Positions 1 to 5,031 of a stretch of 5,031 bases of DNA are shown one piece after another. Each line of letters starts with the position of its first letter. Within the stretch, counting starts at the first letter, position 1. Below the pieces are notes generated by a model. The model saw nothing but the letters and a program-made list of their open reading frames with translations, was not told where the DNA came from and did no database searches. The stretch comes from Eubacteriales bacterium. Lineage in GTDB: Bacteria; Bacillota; Clostridia; Oscillospirales; Acutalibacteraceae. The position numbers and the translations under genes are program-made. Location of the stretch: the NCBI GenBank assembly GCA_030529125.1, contig JAUMXP010000120.1, positions 1-5,031 on the forward strand, given 5' to 3'.

Positions 1-360
1 AACGAAATTCTTATGCATTTCAGAAATAATAAGAAAAATTCTCTTGATATATCACTAAACGAATCAATAGATACAGATAAAGACGGTAATCCGCTAACTT
101 TGATGGATATAATGTCTGTTGAGGACGACATACTTGAAAAAATTAATACAAAAATGAATCTTGATAAACTGTATTCGTATATGGATGAAGTGCTGTCGGA
201 TAGGGAAAAGGAGATTCTAATATTACGATTCGGGCTTAAAGATACCTCAGTTTTAACACAACGTGAAATCGCAAAAAAACTTAATATATCAAGATCTTAC
301 GTATCTAGAATCGAAAAGAAAGCGTTGTTATTACTTAAAAAAAGGTTTGAAAAGCCATAA
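1..360 (+). CDS. sigK: Sporulation RNA polymerase sigma factor, sigma-K-like (3' part)
   Basis: This is the C-terminal 119 residues of a sigma-70 family factor that directs RNA polymerase to sporulation promoters. The frame is open from base 1 and begins NEILMHFR, the conserved end of region 2.4 in the SigE/SigK family, so the ATG at 13 is an internal Met and the true start lies left of the window. A region 3-like linker follows (DTDKDGNPLTLMD, visible residues about 24-36). Region 4 starts at SDREKEILILRFGL, and the -35-binding helix-turn-helix is LTQREIAKKLNISRSYVSRI (bases 253-312). The sequence stays intact to TAA at 358-360. From remembered family sequences, the linker and the SRSYVSRIEKKAL helix look more like mother-cell sigma-K than sigma-E. 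The absence of sigG directly downstream, where it usually follows sigE, agrees. The K/E assignment is an inference; the family is firm. The last 26 bp overlap the 3' end of feoB on the other strand. Confidence 0.85.
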   Translation, partial: NEILMHFRNNKKNSLDISLNESIDTDKDGNPLTLMDIMSVEDDILEKINTKMNLDKLYSYMDEVLSDREKEILILRFGLKDTSVLTQREIAKKLNISRSYVSRIEKKALLLLKKRFEKP

Positions 361-2245
361 AACTTAAATTGATAAGCAAACATAGTAATAACCCAATTAC
401 AGTAGGTATGATGAATGATAACAAAGTACTTTTAATACTTTTAGTTTCTTTATATATTGTAATAAGAGTTGTAGAACACGGAAAATGGTATACACACAAA
501 AGCAAAAAACAAATAGCAGTAACAACGGTCCAGCCGTTATCAACCAGTAAGGTGCTCAGCTGTGTTAGATTTGTAAAATCAGTCAAGCTTGATGTCGATA
601 AGTAGGACATCAGAATTATCGGAATTACTGTTTCATTAGCTGCTAAACCAAGGATAAAAGCCATAATTATTGTACCATCTAAACCGAATATATAGCCTAT
701 CGGGTCTAGTGCATTAGTGCAGTAACTTAGTAGTGAAATATCATTAACAGTAATATTTGCCATTATCCATATTATTGCACCTGATGGGATAGCTACTGCA
801 ACAGCTCTTAATAATACAAACAGTGCTCTATCTTTGAGTGAATAAACTATTGTTTTAATTACCTGTGGTTTTCTGTATGGTGGAAGTTCAAGAATAAAAG
901 AGGAGCTCTGACCTTTATATATCGTCTTAGACAAAAACTTAGATGTCAGCAGTGTTATAGCTACTGATAATATGATAATAAGCAGTAGTACAAAAGCGGT
1001 AATGACAGTGTTATAAAATACGCTCGATGATACAGCAATAAATACAGATGTTATTGTAATGAGCGCAGGCAGTCTGCCATTACAAGGTATAAAATTGTTG
1101 GTAATAGTCGCAATACTACGTTCTCTTTCTGACTCGATAATTCTACATCCCATTACTCCGCACGAATTACAGCCAAAACCCATAGCCATAGTCAAAGCCT
1201 GTTTACCGTGACCACCGCATTTAGAGAATGCACCATCAAGATTAAACGCTATACGAGGCAGAAATCCTGAGTCTTCGAGTAACGAAAACAAAGGAAAAAA
1301 TATAGCCATAGGCGGGAACATAACTGCAACTACCCACGCTAGTGTTGTGTATATACCATCAATAAAAAGGCTTGTTATCTTATCACTAACATTGAAATAC
1401 TGGAATAAATCTATCAGATAGGTTTTCAATACATTAAACCCGTTGCTCAGTATCTCACTTATACTATTAGCTGCAACTATAGTTATCCAGAATATTACAG
1501 CAAGAGTTACAAGCATTATAGGTATTCCGGTTAGTTTAGATAGCACAATTTTATCTAGTTTTCTATCTCTGTTGGTCGCTTTTGAAGTATTCACCTTAAC
1601 AGTTTTATTATAAACATCTGAGCATATATCATAGACATCTAAGCTATACTCTTCGTAATTATCTTTGTTTGATATATTACTAATATGTGAAACTTTAAAA
1701 GTCTTAATTTTACTAGTACACAAACCTAAAACTGCATTTTTAAGTTCGCTAATACCAGCTTTCTTAACGCCTGAAGTTTTGACTACTGGTATGCCAAGTT
1801 GTAATGATAGCTCATCTTCATCAATATATATTCCTTTACTATCCGCTTCATCGCTCATATTCAAGCACAATATGACTTTATTTGTTTTATTTAAAATCTG
1901 AATAACAAGATTAAGATTACGCAATAAATTAGTTGAATCAACTACAATGATAATACAATCATAATTACATCTATTTATGTAATCATTTGCAACTTGTTCT
2001 TCCTGTGAATTAGCAGACAGAGAATACACTCCTGGTAAATCTACTACTTTAATGTTCGTATTATTATGCTTAAAATAGCCTGTAGCGTTAGAAACGGTTT
2101 TACCAGACCAATTTCCTGTATGTTGTTTTAAACCCGTCAGAGCGTTAAATATGGTGCTTTTACCAACGTTAGGATTACCGGCTAACGCAATTTCATAATC
2201 ACAAGCTTTACTCGATACTTTCTTATTGTTATGAATATTCAGCAT
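335..2245 (-). CDS. feoB: Ferrous iron transport protein B (GTPase-coupled membrane permease)
   Basis: FeoB imports Fe(II) across the cytoplasmic membrane. The 636 residues are complete and within the shorter Gram-positive size range. The N-terminal G domain shows G1 GNPNVGKS (23-30), G2 around T50 (NWSGKTV), G3 DLPG (69-72), G4 NMSD (129-132) and G5 TSG (157-159). A helical linker runs to about 235. The membrane part begins KLTGIPIMLV (237-246), then LEDSGFLPR (323-331), the first gate motif GFGCNSCGVMGCR (356-368), IPCNGRLP (386-393), LELPPYRKP (452-460), the second gate LAANETVIP (534-542) and HFPCSTT (587-593). Hydrophobic stretches lie near 241-259, 298-323, 394-434, 476-497, 525-548, 572-585 and 608-629. 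The ATG at 2245 has GGAGG at 2250-2254 on the minus strand, four bases upstream, inside feoA. The start overlaps the feoA stop by 7 bp, suggesting translational coupling. The 3' end runs 26 bp into the convergent sigma gene. Confidence 0.97.
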   Translation of the reverse strand: MLNIHNNKKVSSKACDYEIALAGNPNVGKSTIFNALTGLKQHTGNWSGKTVSNATGYFKHNNTNIKVVDLPGVYSLSANSQEEQVANDYINRCNYDCIIIVVDSTNLLRNLNLVIQILNKTNKVILCLNMSDEADSKGIYIDEDELSLQLGIPVVKTSGVKKAGISELKNAVLGLCTSKIKTFKVSHISNISNKDNYEEYSLDVYDICSDVYNKTVKVNTSKATNRDRKLDKIVLSKLTGIPIMLVTLAVIFWITIVAANSISEILSNGFNVLKTYLIDLFQYFNVSDKITSLFIDGIYTTLAWVVAVMFPPMAIFFPLFSLLEDSGFLPRIAFNLDGAFSKCGGHGKQALTMAMGFGCNSCGVMGCRIIESERERSIATITNNFIPCNGRLPALITITSVFIAVSSSVFYNTVITAFVLLLIIILSVAITLLTSKFLSKTIYKGQSSSFILELPPYRKPQVIKTIVYSLKDRALFVLLRAVAVAIPSGAIIWIMANITVNDISLLSYCTNALDPIGYIFGLDGTIIMAFILGLAANETVIPIILMSYLSTSSLTDFTNLTQLSTLLVDNGWTVVTAICFLLLCVYHFPCSTTLITIYKETKSIKSTLLSFIIPTVIGLLLCLLINLSFMAFQTFF

Positions 2246-2502
2246 AGCGCCTCCGGAAAACTATAAGTAACTATGATGTTTTCAGCGTCACATTGTCTAA
2301 GTGCTATTACACTGCCGTGGATCAAATACGCTGTTGTACTCTTAAACATACTATTATGAATCGGTATCAATAAAGCGTTTTTAACAATTCCTAAATCTAA
2401 CATTCGTTTTATATTTTTACTATCTGAAGTGTTTATTTTATAAACGTAACAAACATTATTCAATGGTATTTTATCTAGTGTTGTAAATTTATTTGAATCC
2501 AT
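2239..2502 (-). CDS. feoA: Ferrous iron transport protein A (SH3-like partner of FeoB)
   Basis: This is a small cytosolic protein of the FeoA family (87 residues; the family is usually about 75-90), thought to bind FeoB and modulate its activity. Family signatures visible are TLDKIPLN near the N-terminus (8-15), KRMLDLGIVKNA (32-43) and AYLIHGSVIALR (58-69), followed by DAENIIV (72-78). These match the FeoA beta-barrel pattern. The start at 2502 is preceded on the minus strand by AAGGAA (2509-2514), six bases upstream of the ATG. It is the first gene of a feoA-feoB pair, and its last codons contain the feoB ribosome binding site and overlap the feoB start by 7 bp. It diverges from deoC across 123 bp. 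I could not identify a convincing -35/-10 pair or a Fur or DtxR box for it. Confidence 0.93.
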   Translation of the reverse strand: MDSNKFTTLDKIPLNNVCYVYKINTSDSKNIKRMLDLGIVKNALLIPIHNSMFKSTTAYLIHGSVIALRQCDAENIIVTYSFPEALC

Positions 2503-2539
2503 AATTGCTTCCTTAATATTATCTCTTTATTAAGATATG

Positions 2540-2551
2540 AAGCAGTTGCTT
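2540..2551. repeat. 12-bp palindrome in feoA-deoC intergenic region, possible operator
   Basis: The sequence AAGCAGTTGCTT is an inverted repeat of AAGCA/TGCTT around a 2-bp centre. It becomes an imperfect 18-bp palindrome (2537-2554) if one mismatch per side is allowed. It sits 38 bp upstream of the feoA start codon and just left of the inverted repeat around the deoC promoter. Its size and place suit a protein binding site, but it matches no operator I can name and could be chance in AT-rich DNA. Confidence 0.3.
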
Positions 2552-2552
2552 A

Positions 2553-2587
2553 ATTGTGATGATTTTTATTGACTCAAATATCACAAT
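2553..2587. promoter_or_regulatory. Inverted repeat straddling the deoC -35 box, candidate operator
   Basis: Perfect 8-bp arms ATTGTGAT (2553-2560) and ATCACAAT (2580-2587) are separated by 19 bases that contain the -35 hexamer. The right arm lies between the -35 and -10 boxes. Relative to the expected start near 2604, the arms are at about -51 to -44 and -24 to -17. The repeat is upstream of the transcript, so it would act as DNA and not as an RNA hairpin. This geometry fits a repressor controlling deoC, but the arm spacing is too wide for a single CRP or Rex site, and no regulator gene is in the window. Confidence 0.4.
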
Positions 2588-2597
2588 ACAATATAAT
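2569..2597 (+). promoter_or_regulatory. Sigma-A type promoter of the deoC-deoD-deoB operon
   Basis: The -35 box TTGACT (2569-2574, five of six consensus bases) and a perfect -10 box TATAAT (2592-2597) are separated by exactly 17 bases. Transcription should start near 2604, leaving a leader of about 22 bases before the deoC ATG. This is close to the ideal housekeeping promoter and faces deoC. Strong intrinsic activity suggests that control is by a repressor, for which the flanking inverted repeat is the obvious candidate. Confidence 0.85.
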
Positions 2598-2612
2598 TAA
2601 AGTAGTAAAATA

Positions 2613-2618
2613 GGGGAG
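2613..2618 (+). promoter_or_regulatory. Ribosome binding site of deoC
   Basis: GGGGAG ends seven bases before the ATG at 2626. It fixes the deoC start and lies in the short leader of the predicted transcript. Confidence 0.85.
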
Positions 2619-2625
2619 AATATAT

Positions 2626-3309
2626 ATGGAATTAAGTAATATTTTATCTATAGTAGATCACACACTGCTTTCACAGACAGCTACATGGAAAGAGATAAAA
2701 GCAATCTGTGATGATGGTATTAAATATAAGACAGCGTCAGTATGCCTTCCGCCATCTTATGTCAAGCAAGCAAAAGAATACGTAAGCGATAAACTGAAGA
2801 TTTGCACAGTTATTGGTTTTCCAAACGGTTACTCTACAAAAGAAACTAAATGCTTTGAAACAGAAAACGCTGTATTAAACGGTGCTGACGAAATTGACAT
2901 GGTAATCAACATCGGTCTTCTCAAAGACAAGCAGTACGATTTAGTTTTAGATGAGATTAATGCTGTCAAAACATCATGCAACGGTAAGTTGCTCAAAGTA
3001 ATTATTGAAACCTGCTTATTAACTGATGAAGAGAAAATAATGATGTGCAAAATAGTGTCAGAATCAAATGCTGATTTCATTAAGACATCTACAGGTTTTT
3101 CAACAGCAGGTGCTACTAAAGAAGATGTTGAGCTTTTTTCTAAACACATCAGCTCAGATTTAAAGATTAAAGCTGCTGGCGGTATTTCTTCTATAAAAGA
3201 TGCTGAAGACTTCATAGCTTTAGGAGCATCTAGACTTGGTACAAGCAGAATTGTTAAGATAGTTAAGATAGGTGAAGACGATGAGCACAATAAAAACACC
3301 ACATATTAA
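2626..3309 (+). CDS. deoC: Deoxyribose-phosphate aldolase
   Basis: DeoC cleaves 2-deoxyribose-5-phosphate to acetaldehyde and glyceraldehyde-3-phosphate through a Schiff base (class I aldolase, TIM barrel, cytosol). The 227 residues match the usual size of Gram-positive members. Visible motifs are VDHTLL (10-15), ASVCLPP (37-43), CTVIGFPNG (60-68), the EIDMVINIG strand with catalytic Asp91, KVIIETCLLTDEEK (124-137), KTSTGFSTAGAT with the Schiff-base Lys153, and KAAGGI with the second active-site Lys182. These correspond to E. coli Asp102, Lys167 and Lys201. The protein ends in Tyr227; a C-terminal Tyr is also found in E. coli DERA (Tyr259), where it takes part in catalysis. The gene is first in the operon, with its own promoter and RBS. 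Its last 29 bp overlap deoD in another frame. A perfect 9-bp tandem repeat (GTTAAGATA, 3253-3270) encodes VKIVKI just before the tail. Confidence 0.97.
   Translation: MELSNILSIVDHTLLSQTATWKEIKAICDDGIKYKTASVCLPPSYVKQAKEYVSDKLKICTVIGFPNGYSTKETKCFETENAVLNGADEIDMVINIGLLKDKQYDLVLDEINAVKTSCNGKLLKVIIETCLLTDEEKIMMCKIVSESNADFIKTSTGFSTAGATKEDVELFSKHISSDLKIKAAGGISSIKDAEDFIALGASRLGTSRIVKIVKIGEDDEHNKNTTY
3253..3270 (+). repeat. 9-bp tandem duplication near the deoC 3' end
   Basis: GTTAAGATA occurs twice back to back (3253-3261 and 3262-3270), in frame, encoding VKI-VKI of DeoC. IVKIVK-like sequence is common at this point in the family, so the repeat may reflect the protein and not a recent duplication. 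The second copy runs straight into the AGGTGA ribosome binding site of deoD. Confidence 0.7.
3270..3275 (+). promoter_or_regulatory. Ribosome binding site of deoD, inside deoC
   Basis: AGGTGA ends five bases before the ATG at 3281. This decides the start: the in-frame GTG at 3272 lies within the site itself and so cannot be the initiator using it. The site is translated as part of deoC, so ribosomes finishing deoC pass over it, consistent with coupled translation. Confidence 0.85.
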
Positions 3310-4036
3310 TTTATTAAATGAAGAACTAGGATTTGCTAAAACTGTTCTTATGCCGGGTGACCCTTTAAGAGCCAAATTTATAGCAGATAATTTTCTAGAA
3401 AACGCAACTCTAGTCAATAATGTCAGAGGTGTTAACGGTTATACAGGATACTACAACGGAGTCAAAGTATCTGTTATGGCAAGCGGTATGGGCATGCCAT
3501 CAATCGGAATATACAGCTTTGAATTATACAAGCACTTTGGTGTACAGAATATTATCCGTGTTGGTAGTGCTGGTGCAATCAGCAAAAACGTTAACGTAAG
3601 AGATATTGTAATCGGAATGGGTGCATGTACAAACTCGAATTTTGCATCTCAGTATGGTTTAAACGGATATATCGCGCCTATCTGTGACTACGATGCACTG
3701 TCTATAAGTAAAAGCATAGCAGATTCTATGAACTTAAATGTACATGTAGGCAATTTGTATTCGTCTGATACATTTTATGATGATACAAACATGGCGTATT
3801 CTTGGGATAAAATTGGCTGTTTAGCAGTAGAGATGGAGTCTGCTGCATTATATCTGACAGCTCAGAGATTAGGTATGAGAGCGCTGACAATCTGCACTAT
3901 TTCTGATTTAGTCTACCCACCGTTTGATTCACTCTCTGCAACTGACAGAGAACAAACCTTTACCCAGATGATGAAATTAGCTTTAGATACTGCAGTAAAA
4001 CTTGAAAATCTGCCAATAATAACACCAAAAGATTAA
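3281..4036 (+). CDS. deoD: Purine nucleoside phosphorylase, DeoD type
   Basis: This enzyme splits purine (deoxy)nucleosides with phosphate into free base and (deoxy)ribose-1-phosphate; family members are hexameric cytosolic enzymes. The 251 residues are complete (E. coli DeoD is about 239). Residues aligning with the E. coli active site are His8 (TPHIN; E. coli His4, which reaches into the neighbouring subunit), Gly26 and Arg30 in MPGDPLRAKFIA, Arg49 in NNVRG, Arg93 in IIRVGSAGA, Glu184 and Glu186 in VEMES, and Asp209 in TICTISD, the Asp that protonates the base in 6-oxo/6-amino purine enzymes. VIGMGACT (110-117) and NLYSSDTFY (158-166) are further signatures. The ATG at 3281 is chosen over the upstream GTG because it has the RBS and places TPHIN where the family has it. 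It overlaps deoC by 29 bp and lies 13 bp ahead of deoB. The C-terminal tail (LENLPIITPKD) runs slightly past the E. coli end. Confidence 0.95.
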   Translation: MSTIKTPHINLLNEELGFAKTVLMPGDPLRAKFIADNFLENATLVNNVRGVNGYTGYYNGVKVSVMASGMGMPSIGIYSFELYKHFGVQNIIRVGSAGAISKNVNVRDIVIGMGACTNSNFASQYGLNGYIAPICDYDALSISKSIADSMNLNVHVGNLYSSDTFYDDTNMAYSWDKIGCLAVEMESAALYLTAQRLGMRALTICTISDLVYPPFDSLSATDREQTFTQMMKLALDTAVKLENLPIITPKD

Positions 4037-4037
4037 C

Positions 4038-4045
4038 AAAGGTGA
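4038..4045 (+). promoter_or_regulatory. Ribosome binding site of deoB
   Basis: AAAGGTGA ends four bases before the ATG at 4050. It fills most of the 13-bp gap between deoD and deoB, leaving no room for a promoter or terminator, so deoB belongs to the same transcript. Confidence 0.85.
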
Positions 4046-4049
4046 TTAT

Positions 4050-5031
4050 ATGTCAAAGCGAGTATTTCTTATTGTATTAGATAGCCTTGGTATTGGTGAA
4101 ATGCCTGATGCTGATGCTTTCGGTGACAAGGGCGCTAATACTTTAAAATCAATTTCAACTTCACAGTATTTTAATATAAACACACTTAAAAAGCTCGGAT
4201 TATTCAACATTGATAATATTGATATTCCGTTTTATACAGATACACCACTTGCAGCCTATGGCAGATTAGCTGAACTGTCAAAAGGTAAAGACACTACTAT
4301 AGGTCATTGGGAGATAAGCGGTATAATTTCAAACGAGCCTCTTCCAACATATCCTGATGGTTTTCCTGATGAAATTATCAGCGAGTTTACTAGACAAACA
4401 AGCAGAGGCGTTCTATGTAATAAACCATATTCAGGCACTGATGTTATCAGAGATTACGGAGAAGAACATCTAAAAACAGGTGACCTAATTGTATACACAT
4501 CTGCAGACAGCGTATTTCAGATTGCTGCCCATGAAGATATAGTGCCTGTTGAAACCTTGTACGAGTACTGCAAAATCGCACGTAAAATACTCACAGGTAA
4601 ACATTCTGTCGGTCGAGTTATAGCCAGACCATTTATAGGTGAAAATGGTAACTTTACCCGCACTTCTAGACGTCATGACTTTTCTTTAGAACCGCCTTGT
4701 AATACAATGCTTGATTATATCAGCAAAGCAGGGTTAGATACCATAGCTGTAGGCAAGATTTATGATATATTCGCAGGCCGTGGCATAACTGAGCATGTCT
4801 ATACCAAAGACAATTCTGATGGTATGAGTAAAACGCTAAATTATCTATCAAAGGATTTCAACGGTTTATGCTTTATTAATCTTGTGGATTATGATATGCT
4901 TTACGGGCATCGTAATGATGTAGACGGTTACGCAAAAGCATTGACGGAATTTGATGAAAAATTACCATTTATTTTGGAAAAAATGAAAGAGGAAGACATT
5001 TTGATGATTACGGCAGATCATGGCTGTGATC
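4050..5031 (+). CDS. deoB: Phosphopentomutase (3' end outside window)
   Basis: DeoB interconverts (deoxy)ribose-1-phosphate and (deoxy)ribose-5-phosphate, linking the DeoD product to the DeoC substrate. It is a Mn-dependent enzyme of the alkaline phosphatase superfamily. The frame is open from the ATG at 4050 to the window end, giving 327 residues of about 390. Visible motifs are LDSLGIGEMPDA with metal ligand Asp11, GKDTTIGHWE with the phosphorylated Thr82 (Thr85 in the B. cereus enzyme), SGTDVIRDYGEEH (128-140), YTSADSVFQIAAHE with Asp153, VGRVIARPFIGENGNFTRT in the cap region, NLVDYDMLYGHR with Asp282 and His287, and TADHGCD with Asp323 and His324. The last metal ligand, corresponding to B. 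cereus His339, would fall just beyond the edge. The family is usually written ADHGND at the final motif; Cys replaces Asn here, next to the ligands. No frameshift or stop is present in the visible part. Confidence 0.97.
   Translation, partial: MSKRVFLIVLDSLGIGEMPDADAFGDKGANTLKSISTSQYFNINTLKKLGLFNIDNIDIPFYTDTPLAAYGRLAELSKGKDTTIGHWEISGIISNEPLPTYPDGFPDEIISEFTRQTSRGVLCNKPYSGTDVIRDYGEEHLKTGDLIVYTSADSVFQIAAHEDIVPVETLYEYCKIARKILTGKHSVGRVIARPFIGENGNFTRTSRRHDFSLEPPCNTMLDYISKAGLDTIAVGKIYDIFAGRGITEHVYTKDNSDGMSKTLNYLSKDFNGLCFINLVDYDMLYGHRNDVDGYAKALTEFDEKLPFILEKMKEEDILMITADHGCD

Noticed and set aside
13..360. A complete 115-residue sigma-like protein starting at ATG 13
   Set aside because: The frame is open to base 1 and the preceding codons encode NEIL, part of the conserved region 2.4, so this Met is internal and the gene is cut by the window edge.
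320..430. A bidirectional terminator between the sigma gene and feoB
   Set aside because: The stretch is AT-rich with A and T runs, but I could not find a stable GC-containing stem on either strand.
369..605. Plus-strand open frame of 78 codons
   Set aside because: It is antisense to the conserved C-terminal membrane part of feoB, shows no family motif and has no ribosome binding site that I can see.
1665..1901. Plus-strand open frame of 78 codons
   Set aside because: It is antisense to the feoB G domain around the G4 and G5 motifs and has no recognisable features.
2553..2587. A CRP, FNR or Rex site at the deo promoter
   Set aside because: The half-sites look similar, but those proteins need about 6 bases between TGTGA-like halves, and here the gap is about 21.
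2503..2600. A promoter and Fur/DtxR box for feoA
   Set aside because: GATAAT at 2518-2523 (minus) is too close to the RBS to be a -10 box, and TTGAGT at 2572-2577 (minus) lacks a matching -10 at 16-18 bases. I saw no convincing Fur or DtxR palindrome; TATCT/AGATA at 2520-2537 is only 5 bp per arm.
3272..3280. GTG at 3272 as the deoD start
   Set aside because: The GTG is part of the AGGTGA ribosome binding site for the ATG at 3281, and the family N-terminus fits the ATG.
2829..3302. Minus-strand open frame of 157 codons
   Set aside because: It is antisense to the catalytic core of deoC; its serine- and leucine-rich composition is what the complement of that gene gives, with no family motif.
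3220..3417. Minus-strand open frame of 65 codons across the deoC/deoD junction
   Set aside because: It is a shadow of two well-supported genes and has no motif of its own.
4485..4676. Minus-strand open frame of 63 codons
   Set aside because: It is antisense to the conserved metal-site and cap regions of deoB.
1..5031. Mobile element, CRISPR array, tRNA/rRNA or riboswitch
   Set aside because: Nearly every base lies in a recognised housekeeping gene, and the only sizeable gap (123 bp) has no transposase, repeat-spacer pattern or structured RNA signature.

Overview
The window is AT-rich and reads as the chromosome of a low-GC, spore-forming Firmicute, most likely an anaerobic clostridial lineage. 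The evidence is a sporulation-type sigma factor fragment, Gram-positive Shine-Dalgarno sites (GGAGG, AGGTGA), a FeoB whose pore motifs resemble the clostridial type, and a deoC-deoD-deoB nucleoside operon. I cannot name a species.

Layout, left to right. Bases 1-360 (+) hold the 3' part of a sporulation sigma factor, most like sigma-K; its 5' end lies outside the window. Bases 335-2502 (-) hold a two-gene ferrous iron uptake operon, feoA then feoB. It runs toward the sigma gene, and the two genes overlap tail to tail by 26 bp. Bases 2503-2625 are a divergent intergenic region. It carries a near-consensus promoter firing right into deoC, a perfect 8-bp inverted repeat straddling that promoter's -35 box, and a second small palindrome. 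Bases 2626-5031 (+) hold deoC, deoD and the first ~327 codons of deoB, which is cut by the window end. The operon is tightly packed: deoC and deoD overlap by 29 bp, and deoD and deoB are 13 bp apart.

The deo genes form a salvage and catabolic route. DeoD releases (deoxy)ribose-1-phosphate from purine nucleosides, DeoB isomerises it to the 5-phosphate, and DeoC cleaves deoxyribose-5-phosphate to acetaldehyde and glyceraldehyde-3-phosphate. FeoA and FeoB import Fe(II) under reducing conditions.

I see no mobile element, CRISPR array, RNA gene or unknown system. The points most worth a second look are small-scale: the dual-coded deoC/deoD junction, where two functionally important terminal residues share a base; the sigma/feoB convergent overlap with no visible terminator; the inverted repeats in the feo-deo intergenic region; and shifted cysteine/histidine positions in the FeoB pore region.
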